In this document: positions 21,501 to 32,599 of the stretch, piece after piece
How positions within the stretch are numbered: the first letter of the stretch is position 1
Layout: every line of letters starts with the position of its first letter
Source: Chondrus crispus
Taxonomy: Eukaryota; Rhodophyta; Florideophyceae; Gigartinales; Gigartinaceae
Length of the DNA stretch: 64,000 bases
Reading direction: 5' to 3'
Assembly: GCF_000350225.1 (NCBI RefSeq)
Contig: NW_005179008.1
Location: 1 to 64,000, forward strand
The notes under the pieces: generated by a model
What the model saw: the letters and a program-made list of their open reading frames with translations, nothing else
What the model was told of the DNA's origin: nothing
Databases searched by the model: none
Position numbers and translations under genes: made by a program

Positions 21501-24375
21501 CCCCATTTCACCGACAACAATGTACTTAGCCACTTGGTCTTGCGAAATGCAAAGTGATAGGAATCATTTTTTGGCGGGGACGGCCGACACCCACCTGGAT
21601 TCCATCACTGTGTACATGCCATGATCACCATTCCTTCATTTCTTGTCGAAGGGTTGCTTTCCGATATCCACTCGCTGTGAAACCCGCTGCTCAGAGGTGG
21701 ATTTCTATCGACATGTCATGTACATGGGTGTAACACTCGAAGACGGAAATCATGTCATGCGAAGATGATCTACAGCGGGATCTACAGTGGGTGTTCAGAG
21801 CTGCTGCTATGGTCTCGTGTGACTGGAATATACGTTGCCGGGGGTTTCTATTATCGGTGAGAGAAAGAGGCCTTCGACAGGCAGTCCATCCACTGTAACG
21901 TTTTGCTCCTGCACTTCCCACAATGCAAAACGAAATTCTTGTATTTTGGTATTATTAGACGTTTGTTGAGATCACGAGGTCCCGCCTAAATGTATTATTT
22001 CCCAGCTTACCGTATTTTCTTGGAATTCGAGGAATCCTCAACGTTGGAAGCAACACATTCACAGTGAAGACAAGTTCACAACCAGCATGCAAGATTCCAG
22101 GCCGCTTAGATTTCACTAAGAAGCGGCTTCCTCCGTAAACACACTCAACTTTGGGGGCCCATACGGGGGCGTGAGATTCGACCAAGACACTACACGAGAG
22201 TACATACTGTACATGAGCATAAGTCGAAGATTGTATGTCAAAGGCTTTAACGATATACGTGCATCGTCTTAGAATTCCGCTGAAGAAATGGTGTAGTTCC
22301 GATCCAAGCACTTAGAAAATGACTGTTGTGAGCAAGCATATTGTTTAGTTTGGCAGTCCCAATCGTGATCATCTCATAGATCCTTATCAGTTCGTACTTT
22401 CGGATGCGTACAAGATCAGTGGTGTATTGTACCGGATATGTCAATGTGGATAATCGTCATGATAAATTCCAGTCGAGTATGTACAGTAGATAGAATTAGA
22501 ATGTGTCTTTGCTAGTGCGTAGTAATATCCTCGTCTCTTATACCAACAGCCTTCTCTTGTTGAAACATCCCAGTTATATCCGTAAACACATTGTTTCAAT
22601 TGTATTTCGTTGAGACATCGGTACGGATGATATCTAAATTGGCTGCATCACTCTTCCGAGACTTCCGCTAAGATAATCTCGTCGGCACGCGGGGGAGCGC
22701 CGGGAACTCCCCATAATCCCCTTAACCCCCATTCTGGATCCATACCCCAATCACACAACCGTATAATATTAGTCTCCAAGCCATCTTTCGCGCATCCGCA
22801 AAGGTTCGTGAGTCCTACAGCTGCTGAAGCGACCCACTTTGGTGGTTTGCTTTTTGTATAAAACCCGAAACTTGCTTCCGCTCCTTCGATTTTCATCGCA
22901 CCAGCCACCACCACATCACCGCAGCCCTTTTTGCCTTTCAACCAAATTATCCGCAGAGCCAGTCTCTTGTACGCAAGACATTTATCAGCAACATGGGAAA
23001 AGGGTACGTTCAGGCGAACTACGGCAGCAGCGGCTGTTTCCATCGGATTGACTGTTTTCTAACTGGTGGACATTTGTTTGGGCATCTTTGCCACACCTCC
23101 TCTTTGAACATTGGCTTATGTGTAGAAAGAAGCCGGGTTCTTCCACCAGGAAGCCACAACGCCCTCCCAATGCTGGACTTTCTTCGAAATACGAGGAGTA
23201 CACGATTCAATGTGATATTTGCAGACATGTACGTCTTTCCGCATGTCTCTGGGGCATTATAATGGGATCAACATTAAGAAATACTGACATGTTCTATTGA
23301 CTGTGAATTGTTTCGCTCCCCTGGACAGCCGTTCCCTCAAGGAACAACGAATAAAGATACTTTCCTGAAGCACGTGGAGAAGTATCATCGCAAGGAGACG
23401 CCAAACAGATGCTTCCCGACTGTTTTCTAGGGAATACAAGGCCATCTTCGCTGTATGCACTGGCAGTAGGGCTAGCATTGTGGACACCGTCCCTCCAAAG
23501 CTGGGCGGCCAAAGTTGTAACGTCGCCATGCTTCAAAAATGCTGAGCCCTATGACAGGAACGTATAGGTGTGGCGCATTGATAGTTGTTTCTGATCTTAC
23601 ACATAATTTCGTAGTGAGCTTTCTGGGTGTTCAAAGTACGGGAAATTGTGAGAAGCTTCGCTCCTTGGAGCGTCCTGCTTCCAACAATAGAAGCCGGGAT
23701 CTGCTGGCTACGTTCCTTCTTCGAATACATCGGGACAAAAACAGTAAAAGGCATACATTGCAAAAAATTGTTTTACCTACGATACATGGAGGAGTTCTGC
23801 GTCTGTGACGTGGGTAGAATTTCGCTGTCCAGCAATATTTCAGTGTCCGAGAGAAAGCTGAATCATCCATGAACGAGCGACAACAGCAACTGCACTTACA
23901 CTCTGGTAGAAGTTTCCCACTCAATCACCATCCCCTGCAGTAATATTCAGAGTACCGCGTAAAGACGTATAGCGAAGCGACTCCAACCTTGTTTTCGCCA
24001 TGGTCGACGGCAGCCTCTGAGCTGCCGCAAAGAGGCAAGCGGCTGCGGGCGCAGTTCAGAAAGAAACAGAGTAAAGAATGCAGAGATGTGCGCTGCGGAG
24101 AAAGGAAGCAGGAACTGTCTGAATGGGAAGAGCAGGTCCGCGTGCTCCAAGAGTCAACTGTGCCGGTGTGGATTGGTTGTCCTCTCCCAGTACAAGACTG
24201 GAGCATAGCGTGTGAAGGATTGGAAAGCAGTGGCGCGGAGTTTTTGGTATGTACATTACAGTACACGAGCAAGAGTTCCTAAATATAGATGGAGTGGACT
24301 TATGACTACTGTACTGTACGAAACACAAAACCAGAGTGTTATCCCTTTTATTTTGCCGAAAAGGGGGTGTGGGTG
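18581..24375. other. 5.8 kb spacer between the inverted copies, gene-poor
   Basis: Mixed-composition DNA with short, unconvincing frames. A GC-rich patch (21330-21500) holds the inverted motif GTACGGCCCGGCGGAATC/GGGCCGGACGCGT. Two short runs near 21275-21320 repeat GAGATTTTAT. The only frame worth listing separately is 22648-23043. I recognise no transposon protein here. Confidence 0.4.
22648..23043 (-). CDS. Hypothetical protein, 131 codons
   Basis: The minus-strand frame has a fairly natural composition: an Ala/Val-rich start, a basic stretch (KRLALRIIWLKGKKG), then Gly/Trp/Cys-rich sequence (CGCAKDGLETNIIRLCDWG, LRGLWGVPGAPP) and an acidic end. No family is recognised. It stands alone between the two 2.1 kb copies. 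The ATG is the first in the frame. It could be a chance ORF. Confidence 0.3.
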   Translation of the reverse strand: METAAAAVVRLNVPFSHVADKCLAYKRLALRIIWLKGKKGCGDVVVAGAMKIEGAEASFGFYTKSKPPKWVASAAVGLTNLCGCAKDGLETNIIRLCDWGMDPEWGLRGLWGVPGAPPRADEIILAEVSEE

Positions 24376-26557
24376 AAGAGAGCAGCGGGCGGACTGACGC
24401 TCAGTGCTTGGGCCAAGCTAAGAAATACAGATAGTAATCAAGGGAGTACTCTGCATATGCTTACACCACGATTGGTTGAACGGTCGATCGGGCCTAGTAC
24501 TGCAAGTGAGGACGAGACAGCTTGCCTTCGTCCTCATGCAGGTTCCCCTCAGGGTCAACCTACCCGCCGCGGAGCTTTTGATCGACTGCCATCTGCGGGC
24601 CAGCTGAGCTCGGGCGAGCAGAAGGTATTACCGTCTTCCGCTTCGTTGATATCCAGCCTTCAGCAGACCTCTGTGATGACCATTGTTCTTTTCTACATCG
24701 AGTTCCCCTCTCGGCCAATATTGAGGGACCATATTACTCTTTTCCTGTCCGCAGTCATCTCCCTCTTTGTCGTCCATGAAGAACTAACATAACCTAATGA
24801 AATCCTCCGACACTGCCATCGCAAGGGTACGATGACAGCCCTCGTTCTTGCCGTTTGTCCACCAACTTTGTAGTGATGCTTGTATAAAAGCTTCTTTCAT
24901 GCCACAGTGAGAATCAAATGATTAATATACAGTGCTCTGTCTTGGACGTCTCATTAAGTTGCCTTAACATAGGGTATACGTGCCCCCATAACTGTCGTTC
25001 GTATATGCACAGCGCCCGTTTTGAACAATGATGTTGAGATTCAAATTATGCTATTAATCCCTCTGTCAGAGTTTCGTATAGAGCAGCACAATTTACTCGC
25101 TCGCTTTCAAGAGAATTTTTTCTTCTTGGCAACAGGATTTGTCTGGAGCGGCAGGAGAGGGTGAAGTTATTATCATTGAGTGGTGCATTATATGGCAGAA
25201 AGCCATTCATTGATTTTACCAGACGCAATTCTCCTCTGTTGTTTCTGGAAAAGATGGACATTCTGTCGTCTGAGAGTGGCATGGATGATATCTATGAGCT
25301 TCTTGAACTAGCTGAGCTTATTGAAGTTGCAGTCCCTTCTCTTTAGAACTAATATAGAAGACAGACATGAGCAGCATTAGCTAAAAGTTTGCTTGGAAGC
25401 TTGTGAGATATCGAAAACTATTTACATTGACCGCGAATTGTTGAGGGACAAGATAATAAGGCAAGGAAGCTGAAGTCGCAAAGCGTTCTCTTGAGTGCCC
25501 AGAGCGCAATACAATTTACATACATAGCTGCACAACTGTTGGCGCGAATCCTTCAGACCCTAACCTGAACTCTAGAGCGTCCTCGAGGTGATGAACGAAG
25601 CATGATTGATAGCCCCCTCTCTCTTCGGGTTTCACCTTCACTCACAGAAGCAAGTTTTGGGCGGACTATCTCACTGGTCCAGGGGACACTGTTTTCATCT
25701 CACTCTTCCCGAGCTATGGGCAATCCTGTCTCTTCAAGGGGCAATATACAAATATGACAACGAGCCAGACCCCCTGAGATATTGCTCTATTTACAGTCCG
25801 AGTTAACAAGAGCCTTGCATGTGTCCAGGGATAGTGTTCTGCGCCGCTATTACATCTGAAGAACGGATTTTCCTTCTAAAGAAAACGGAACTATTTTCTC
25901 TCCAATTCCATACGTGCCATCAATAAATTTCGCCCATGGCGTGAGAGAAGTGGATTGCGTACAACATACGTTAGAGTAATATAGCATGCCCCAATTCTGA
26001 AATGTGTATGAATAATGTCCTCGAATTGTACAAGCCCGTTTTAGTTCATGGAAGAATATAAAGGCAGGAGACTACCTATGAAACTCCATTTTTGCTCTGC
26101 ATTCCACAAACCTGCCTTTCGTTCATCAACCATCTGTCAGGGTCTCCGAAAACGTCTAATGCCACCAGGTCAGCGCGATTGGAGAAAAACACTGCCACAC
26201 GATATGTTTCCATGAACCTCATTCACGCTCCAACTTTGTAATGTTGTAACAAATCGCCGGGCGCCATAGGATCCACGCTGATCAGCAAGAGAAATGCAGG
26301 CTGCAGAGGTAAATATAAGGGAAGGACAGCAAGTAGGTAGGCAATAGTCACCGCGTTAGTTCTTCTTCCAGGATCCTCTCAGCGTGCTGCCTTTATTATT
26401 GTAATCAAGCGGCTGCATATTTCTGCACTCTTCGTCGACGTCGTTTCTTATCGGTGACGACAGCTGCCCGAGACATATCCGGTCAGATAGACCAGTCCTT
26501 TAAAGAGAGCAGCGGGCGGACTGACGCTCAGTGCTTGGCCTAAGAAATACAGATAGT
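24376..26557 (+). repeat. Copy B of the 2.1 kb unit, with a short terminal direct repeat
   Basis: It begins and ends with the same segment of about 45-60 bp (24376-24435 and 26513-26557: AAGAGAGCAGCGGGCGGACT ... ACAGATAGT). The left copy carries a small extra GCCAAGCT-like insertion. Between them lies one full unit, in which the outer ends of copy A are fused at 24874-24876. This is the structure expected if a circle of the unit recombined into DNA, or if the copy was cut from a tandem array in a different phase. Differences from copy A noticed by eye are single bases only. Confidence 0.85.
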
Positions 26558-26764
26558 TTTTGGATAAGCTGTCTGCCTGCCTCCCCCCTTTGGGAGACTC
26601 CACAGCCACGGCTTTTACTGTATACTGTAACACAGATAGTACACACTGCCAGAATTCTGGCAAACTTCAGGAATTATTCTGGGTAGTTCAGGAGAGCCCG
26701 CTATTTCAGAACTCCGAAAAGCCAATTGCAAAAATGAGTTTACGCAGTACTATGAAAATGAGAA

Positions 26765-26765
<1 letters not shown>

Positions 26766-26795
<30 letters not shown>
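26766..26795 (+). repeat. Homopolymer run of 30 C
   Basis: An uninterrupted run of C follows GAGAAT and precedes GGTCCCCGACC. It lies 40 bp upstream of a Rep-like ORF. Its true length may be affected by assembly. Confidence 0.8.
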
Positions 26796-26798
<3 letters not shown>

Positions 26799-26833
26799 CC
26801 CCGACCTCCCTCGCCCATTTTTCGTCCTGCAAC

Positions 26834-27226
26834 ATGGGCAAGGCAACACTCAAGACCAACATTAAACCCATACCCAGAAGTGGGGCGCAAACATGGCGCT
26901 TCACACTCTACCCTCTCACCCACCAGCAGACCAAAAAGGCATTTGTAGAAAACGCGCTATTTAGAAGAGTTTTTGACAACGATTGCAGGTACCCGAAGAA
27001 CTGCACTGGCTTTCTGCGAGATAGCAATGTCATTGCGACAACCACCTTTGAGAATTTTCTCACAAACTTTGGAGTCCATGCGTGTCTTTCGCATCACAGT
27101 TTCTCAGAAATAACGTTCTCAAAGTCTTCCGACTTGTATTTAACAAAGACGGATCTTTCATCCTCAAGCGCAATCGATACACTGCTACACTACTGCTTTC
27201 TGCTTCTGTTTTCCTTATCTGAATAG
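26834..27226 (+). pseudogene. Possible CRESS-type Rep-like N-terminal domain (weak)
   Basis: This 130-codon ORF has short motifs in the order seen in replication initiators of small circular ssDNA replicons: WRFTLYPLT near residue 22 (motif I-like FTL...), TGFLRD near 58 (after the usual motif II position), and YLTK near 103 (motif III Y-x-x-K). A histidine pair of the HUH type is not evident, and no helicase part follows; a Harbinger relic starts within about 30 bp. Rep genes on plasmids are known from red algae, which makes the idea plausible. The call rests on three short motifs and could be wrong. Confidence 0.3.
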
Positions 27227-27249
27227 CCACGACGTACATATGAACAGAC

Positions 27250-28041
27250 TGCAAATCATTCCTTCGAAAGCACAGCTCTCACCTCTTTGAGCTGTTCTGG
27301 GAAACAATTGATAACTTCACTGAACATTATGAGAGTTCCATCACGAGTACTTGCATGCGATGTTTATTTCTGCCTGTGCCGAGCAGTACCAAACAGTAGT
27401 CTCCGAGGAAACCCAGGTTCTCAATCCCTGTATAGTTTTCATCGATAGAAAAAATCTACCTATCGCCACGCCAAATGATAAATCACTACAGAAGGTACTA
27501 TACATTGGACACAAACGTTTTCATGCCCTCAAGTATCAAGCTCCACTTTTGTCCGGATGGAATTCCTTTGCATGTATACGGTCCCGTGGGAGGGAGGCAA
27601 AATTTGAAGCGCTAGATGCGCTTCAAACTAAATTCCCAACTTTCCACCTCCCTCTTTATCAACTAGAAGCAATATTTAGTGTATGGAGATAGCGGATGCA
27701 ACTTTCGTTTATATCTACAAGTATCTTTCCAACCTGCACAGCTTACTGTTAAAGAACGCACGTTCAACGTGGTGATGGAGGCGAGAAGGATAACAGTGGA
27801 ACAGCTTCCGAAGGAGCTAAAGATGTTCTGAATCACAATGGCCTGCGGCCGCAAACTTCGCGTTCACCAAGCTCCTTTCAGTACGCCTTACATTAAATGC
27901 ATGCTTCGGAACAACTTCCGTACTTGCATGCTCGGAACCGAATATTTAAGTATATCATGTGCTTACCCCTTCCCTGCAGGACTATATTCTATCTCCAGGA
28001 CAATATTAAGTCAACGTGAGCCAGATTTGCAGACGTGGTGA
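27250..28041 (+). pseudogene. PIF/Harbinger-type DDE transposase relic
   Basis: Plus-strand frames carry the Harbinger nuclease (DDE_Tnp_4) landmarks: LFELFWETIDNFTEHYESSI (about 27288), FIDRKNLPIATPNDKS with the first catalytic Asp (about 27440), YIGHKRFHALKYQAP (27505), corresponding to the GHKRxHALKxQ motif, then, after a frame change, LQVSFQPAQLTVKERTFNVV (about 27715) and RRITVEQLPKELKMF. The middle DAGM-type Asp is not preserved. Frameshifts and stops break the gene. Such enzymes move by cut and paste with 3 bp target duplications; terminal repeats were not found. Confidence 0.65.
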
Positions 28042-28453
28042 GCACTTTGCGTGCATGCCGCTGCAGCAAGATCAGTTCCGACCGGAGCGCCGTCATCACC
28101 GTGGCGCTGCTGCGCGTTTACGCGCCCTCCGAACGCGTACCTACCTTACTGGTAGCAGCGGCTCAAGCCCGGAGCGCAATGCCCGTAACGAGCAGAGGCG
28201 TGAGAAGAGCATAGTAAAAAGCGAGCCTTAGCGAAATGGCGGACTTCTGGCGGAGCGATGGAATTGGGCTTAATTGAGGGCTGACGGCCATCAACTACTG
28301 CAGAAGTATACCTTGCGGGGCTCTGTTTCCACTTTTTGAACCTCTAAACTTATGTAGCATACCGATCATGATTCGAAACTTTTCAAGATCTGTTTCCCTC
28401 GCTGCCTTCCTGTACTTCTTCCGCTCCTCCCTATCACGCCCGCGATCGGCCGT

Positions 28454-29076
28454 CTACGCTTCGAACTGGTCCCAGTCTAACTGAAGCCTCGTCGCTTCGA
28501 GCTCACTTCGCCTCCCGTCTCCGTTCTCTAAGGCGGTTATGAGCTTTTCATCCTCGATTGGGCTGAATGTCAGCAATCCTCTCTTGCACATCTTCGCGCT
28601 ACTTCGTGCACTTCCGACCATACTTTCAGCCTCGCCCTTGCATTCAGAATTGCCATCCTCATCCACGACCTTTGATCCCGTACCACTCCTCCCCCTGTGG
28701 GATTTCGTGCCCGCTCGGTTTCACGCCACCAAATGAGGGCTCCGAGCCGCTCCTTCCGGTCCTCTTCGTTCATGGTCCTCTTTCCTTTGGCAATGCGTTG
28801 TCCCACAAAGTCCACTCTCGCCTCCCGCATGGCACTGAATAACTCTACCGCCTCTCTTGCCTTTCCTTCAACACCACTCATCCGACTTCCTATTATTGTG
28901 GTATAACTACCTTCGTCCCGACCACTCGGAACGAGGGGGGTTAGAGGTAAGGGAGCGCGCGCCGCTGGGTAACCCACGCGAGCGCAAACCGTACGGAAGG
29001 ACTCGAAAAGAGGGAAGGCTGACGTGGTCGGTGACGCGCAGCCGGTCGGTGGTGTTAGATCCGGACGGCCGGTCAC
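28454..29076 (-). CDS. Unknown charged protein, two overlapping frames
   Basis: A 168-codon frame (28570-29076) and a 70-codon frame (28454-28666) overlap and may be one product with a frame change near 28640. The first holds helical, charged sequence (KAREAVELFSAMREARVDF, AKGKRTMNEEDRKERLG, ALIWWRETERARNP). The second ends RRSELEATRLQLDWDQFEA. Past its stop the frame continues with similar charged helices toward 28290, so the product may once have been longer. No family recognised; a retroelement gag is possible on composition. Confidence 0.35.
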
Positions 29077-29672
29077 GGGTTAGAAGCCTGAGACTTAGAG
29101 GTAAAACCGGACGGAGTTAGCAAAAAGCCGTAAAGGGAAGGGAGGCGAGTCTGCCTGCCGTTTACTGGAACGAGCAGGTGCCCCCGGTCTTAACCCCTAA
29201 GTGGGACGCCAGGACACCTGTCCCGCTACAGTAGCTGTTACTTACTGTATACCAGCTACTGTGCTAAGTTGGCTAATTTGTGCAATTAACTACTAATTAG
29301 TAATTACTTACCGTTCGGATCCTACACGTGTAACCAGCGGGGTACCACTGTACTCCGCACCGGCCGTGTGCTGTAAATATAACTCCTTGCAGTTCTTCTC
29401 GCGCTTACAGCCCATCGTACTGTATCCCGGGGCGGCAGCGGTGGTGCGATTGCCTTCGCGCCGTTGTACTACAATTATATCGTACTTGTCGAAACGCTCT
29501 TGAAGTCTTTTATGTCGGTCGTGAACCACCTATCATGTCACCACATAGCCGAGTCATTTCGTCACATTCGCCTTCGACGCGGCAATTTTGAAGCGCTCCC
29601 TGACTTCGCCGGTGGGAGCGATGTGCGCCTTAGTACCTACGACCTCTCTTATAAGTATCAAGTCGATCCTCG

Positions 29673-29714
29673 CTCCAAAACCGAGAACGACGATCGTCGT
29701 TCTCGGTTTTGGAG
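29673..29714. repeat. 42 bp perfect palindrome without spacer
   Basis: CTCCAAAACCGAGAACGACG continues into its exact reverse complement, ending GGTTTTGGAG. Because it is palindromic, both strands encode the same peptide, PKPRTTIVVLGFG. Imperfect pairing continues outward for a further 10 bp or so. Confidence 0.95.
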
Positions 29715-30466
29715 TGGGTCGACCCAGCTTGTGTCTCTTATTCTTTAGGCGAGCGCCATCTGCGAGGCAGGCTTGTTTGATTAGAGGGAAGAAGTATGGG
29801 GGAAGGGAAGAGGGCAAGGGATATAAGGAAGAGGCATATGCGACGCGAGGGTGAGGTCGATGAGGAGGCAACGCGAGCGAAAATCTGGTCCTCCGTTGTG
29901 ATGTCACCGCGGGAGGGGAGAGGTTGGGGAGGGTAGGAGTGGTGAATGGAAGTAGATGAGGCATAGTTGAAAAGAAAGCGCTGCTTTGAAACCTCCTTTT
30001 CCCGCGCTTCGTGGCCTCCCTAGATGCGAACGTTGCTTCACGGCATTTATAATTTCGTTGGCGCAAACTCCCTAATATCCGGACACCAATTGTGGAAAGT
30101 CACCACAATTACTTTCTTAAATTTCAACATACTTACCCTAGACCGCGGGACGCGTCGCAGGACCTCCTACTAATGCCGCCCCACTCGCTTATGCTTAACA
30201 TTTTGAGTGTATCAGCCCAGACACAGCGACCCGACAATCCTCCAGGCCTTGAACATCTACAGTCGTCCGACTTTCTTTTTTTCTTATCATCTTCGTCTTG
30301 GTACTAGCAGGCGCCCGCAACCCTGCATCACGGGGCTGTCGGCCTCCCGTGCTTCTCCGTCTCTCTTTTTCGCACTCGTCTTAGTTTTTTCTCCCTATTC
30401 CGAATGAAGAGGTGCATATGGTCGGTTCTAGCCTTCGTGTACTCTGTTCGGCCCCCTTCATTTGAT

Positions 30467-30775
30467 ATGGCGAGGAAAAAGCAGACAGCACGGGGAAGCA
30501 AAGGGTGTAAGGAAACCCGAAAATCGCCGGCCCTGAAGGCTGCCGTCGTCCTGTTTTTCACAGGAATAAATCGAGCGATTCCGGAGATGTTATCATGCTC
30601 GAACGAAGAGAATGTTTCAGTGCGTTCTTCTGACTCTGTTATCGCCTCTGATATATGGGTTTCCTGCGGCCATCGCCACCATGACACGACCAAGGTGGAG
30701 TTGTGGAGCCTCCTTGGGATCTATCTGATGCATTCGAATCTACGAAAGCCCAACAGAGAGCTTACTCTAGAGTAG
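30467..30775 (+). CDS. Short ORF beginning with a histone H3 tail-like peptide
   Basis: From the ATG at 30467 the product begins MARKKQTARGSKGCKETRKS, close to the H3 N-terminus (MARxKQTAR-x-S-x-G-x-K-x-x-RK), and continues PALKAA. After that the match to H3 ends: no alpha-N helix or histone fold is seen before the stop at about 30773-30775. Upstream codons stay open to 30404. It could be a broken H3 or CENH3 copy, or a tail peptide captured by an element. The resemblance covers about 26 residues only. Confidence 0.35.
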   Translation: MARKKQTARGSKGCKETRKSPALKAAVVLFFTGINRAIPEMLSCSNEENVSVRSSDSVIASDIWVSCGHRHHDTTKVELWSLLGIYLMHSNLRKPNRELTLE

Positions 30776-30821
30776 ATGTTCCACGTGTACCTTACTGCCA
30801 TTTGCGCCACAAAACGGTATT

Positions 30822-31528
30822 TTGCCATTGGCGACGGCGAGTGGGACACCGAACAGGTCTTCTCTGGCCCGAATGGTTCGTATTTTGGCGAACATGCCGC
30901 GACCCATCTGTCGCTCTGCATTCAGCTCTAAAATGTGGAATATTTCCGGTCCCAATGATAGTACGACACAAAAAAGGTCATCGATGGTCATTTATGGTTC
31001 TGGGGGAGGGATCATATCTTCGCCTTTAAGGGTTTGTACAGGTTTTGCAACGTGCACCCCGGGAGGAGCCTGCAGATGGTCCGTACTTGGTCTGGGGAGC
31101 AGCTGCCTAGCCCCAGTCCACCGCTCTCTGTCCTTTCAAAGTGTCACGTGTCGAGACAACAGCGACTTGTGGATTTCTGCGGCCGTCTGGAATTACCTTC
31201 AGATTTTGGGACCTTCAACCCTTGCTTTGAAGTATTGGACTCTTATGATTTCCGTGAACACCCTCTTCGAGGAGAGCGGCGTATTGTCTCGTCGCGCCCA
31301 AGATTTCTGCAACGCAGCTAAGCATCTCCAACTGGATGAAGCCGTCCTGAGACTGACGGATCTACTCAGTCTCGGCCTGGAAGTCCATTTTGGTCTCAGT
31401 CCAGATGCCTACGTCGCCGCTTTAAAAGGTTTGCCCCAGATCATGCGCATCGTCCCCGTCTCACCATACATCGCAGCGTGTCTGACTCTATGGAGGAGTT
31501 TTCCCTTCAATTGTGGGCTGAACCCGTC
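30822..31528 (+). pseudogene. Open frame interrupted by a solo LTR, unknown
   Basis: A plus-strand frame of about 236 codons runs up to the solo LTR inserted at 31529. The C-terminal part looks protein-like (NTLFEESGVLSRRAQDFCNA, QLDEAVLRLTDLLSLGLEV). The opposite strand is also open in places, so the coding strand is uncertain. No family recognised. Confidence 0.2.
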
Positions 31529-32148
31529 TGTAGCATAAACACCCTTAAACGGATAGGGGTGTATGCGTAGTCCTGGAAGACCCAGACGTACCGGAAAGAC
31601 AGGGGGAAGCACACAGCTAACGAGACTGGGAAGCGGGCCCTGGTAGCGTGGTAGAGCGGGATGGACGAGTACGTGCGCACGCGCGGGCCTACCTAAGCTT
31701 CGACGCCCCGGAGCAGCGCTGGGTAACGTACCAGCGGTGACGGGCGGAGGCGGATCTAGGTTCGCACGCGTGCGGGCTCGTTCTCTACCAGCTTCCTCTT
31801 TTGTAACGCGCGCGAAGGCGGAGGCGCACGTTTACAGTAAGCTGGAAGATATACCTTGGCGGTAGGTCGTGAATAATTCCGTGCCTGTCCCCCTCCGTCG
31901 CCGCCGGTCCGTTCCGTTATTTAATGTAAAATTAGTCTCTCGTAACTTAGTACAGAACGAACTGTACTATGAGGTACTACTGCAGTCGGCACTGTCAGCC
32001 GACGGTGCTGACTGTATACGTGTCGTACACGTATAGTACACGTGGGGGCGCGCGCCTCCGTGCACGTGTGGAATGGGCTGTCTGTAATATTTGTGCCTTG
32101 CAGAGCCAGATCCACTTCCTAATCTAGTTCTTTTCCACTTATACTACA
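31529..32148 (-). repeat. Solo LTR (620 bp), diverged relative of the inner-element LTR
   Basis: Starts TGTAGCATAAACACC and ends TTATACTACA. It is flanked on both sides by CCGTC (31524-31528 and 32149-32153), a clean 5 bp target duplication. The sequence is alignable along its length to the 628 bp LTRs at 40986-41613 and 48960-49587, with many substitutions, so it is an older member left by LTR-LTR recombination. Orientation follows those LTRs. Confidence 0.9.
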
Positions 32149-32431
32149 CCGTCCAAGTATGCGTCAGGGAAGAAAGACAGTTTTTTGGCGTCTCTGAGTC
32201 GGGCGAAGGTCTCCAAGTCACTCCTACCAATACGAAAAGAAGCTGAGTCGGGCGCGAGGGCAGCGCTGAGCACAGAAAGGCCGCAACTCCGGTCTCCAGC
32301 GGTTCCACGCAGCTTGTGAGAGTTTTAACAATCCGGGTGACCCATCTGAGGGTTTCTTTATCCTTAATCATATGCTTATGCATTAAGAAACCCTCAAACC
32401 GAGCACTCATCTTTATATAACTCTCTCTATC

Positions 32432-32531
32432 NNNNNNNNNNNNNNNNNNNNNNNNNNNNNNNNNNNNNNNNNNNNNNNNNNNNNNNNNNNNNNNNNNNNN
32501 NNNNNNNNNNNNNNNNNNNNNNNNNNNNNNN
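32432..32531. other. Assembly gap (100 N)
   Basis: A run of N interrupts the sequence. Frames crossing it are meaningless. Confidence 1.
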
Positions 32532-32599
32532 GGAAAAGGAGAAGGGAGAGGAGAGAAAGAGATGGAGATGTTGATCAGCGCTCGGTATGCATTTCACAG

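Noticed and set aside
16542..26000. Identical small ORFs shared by the two 2.1 kb copies as evidence of conserved genes
   Set aside because: The copies are nearly identical everywhere, so identity of the ORFs reflects recent duplication, not selection.
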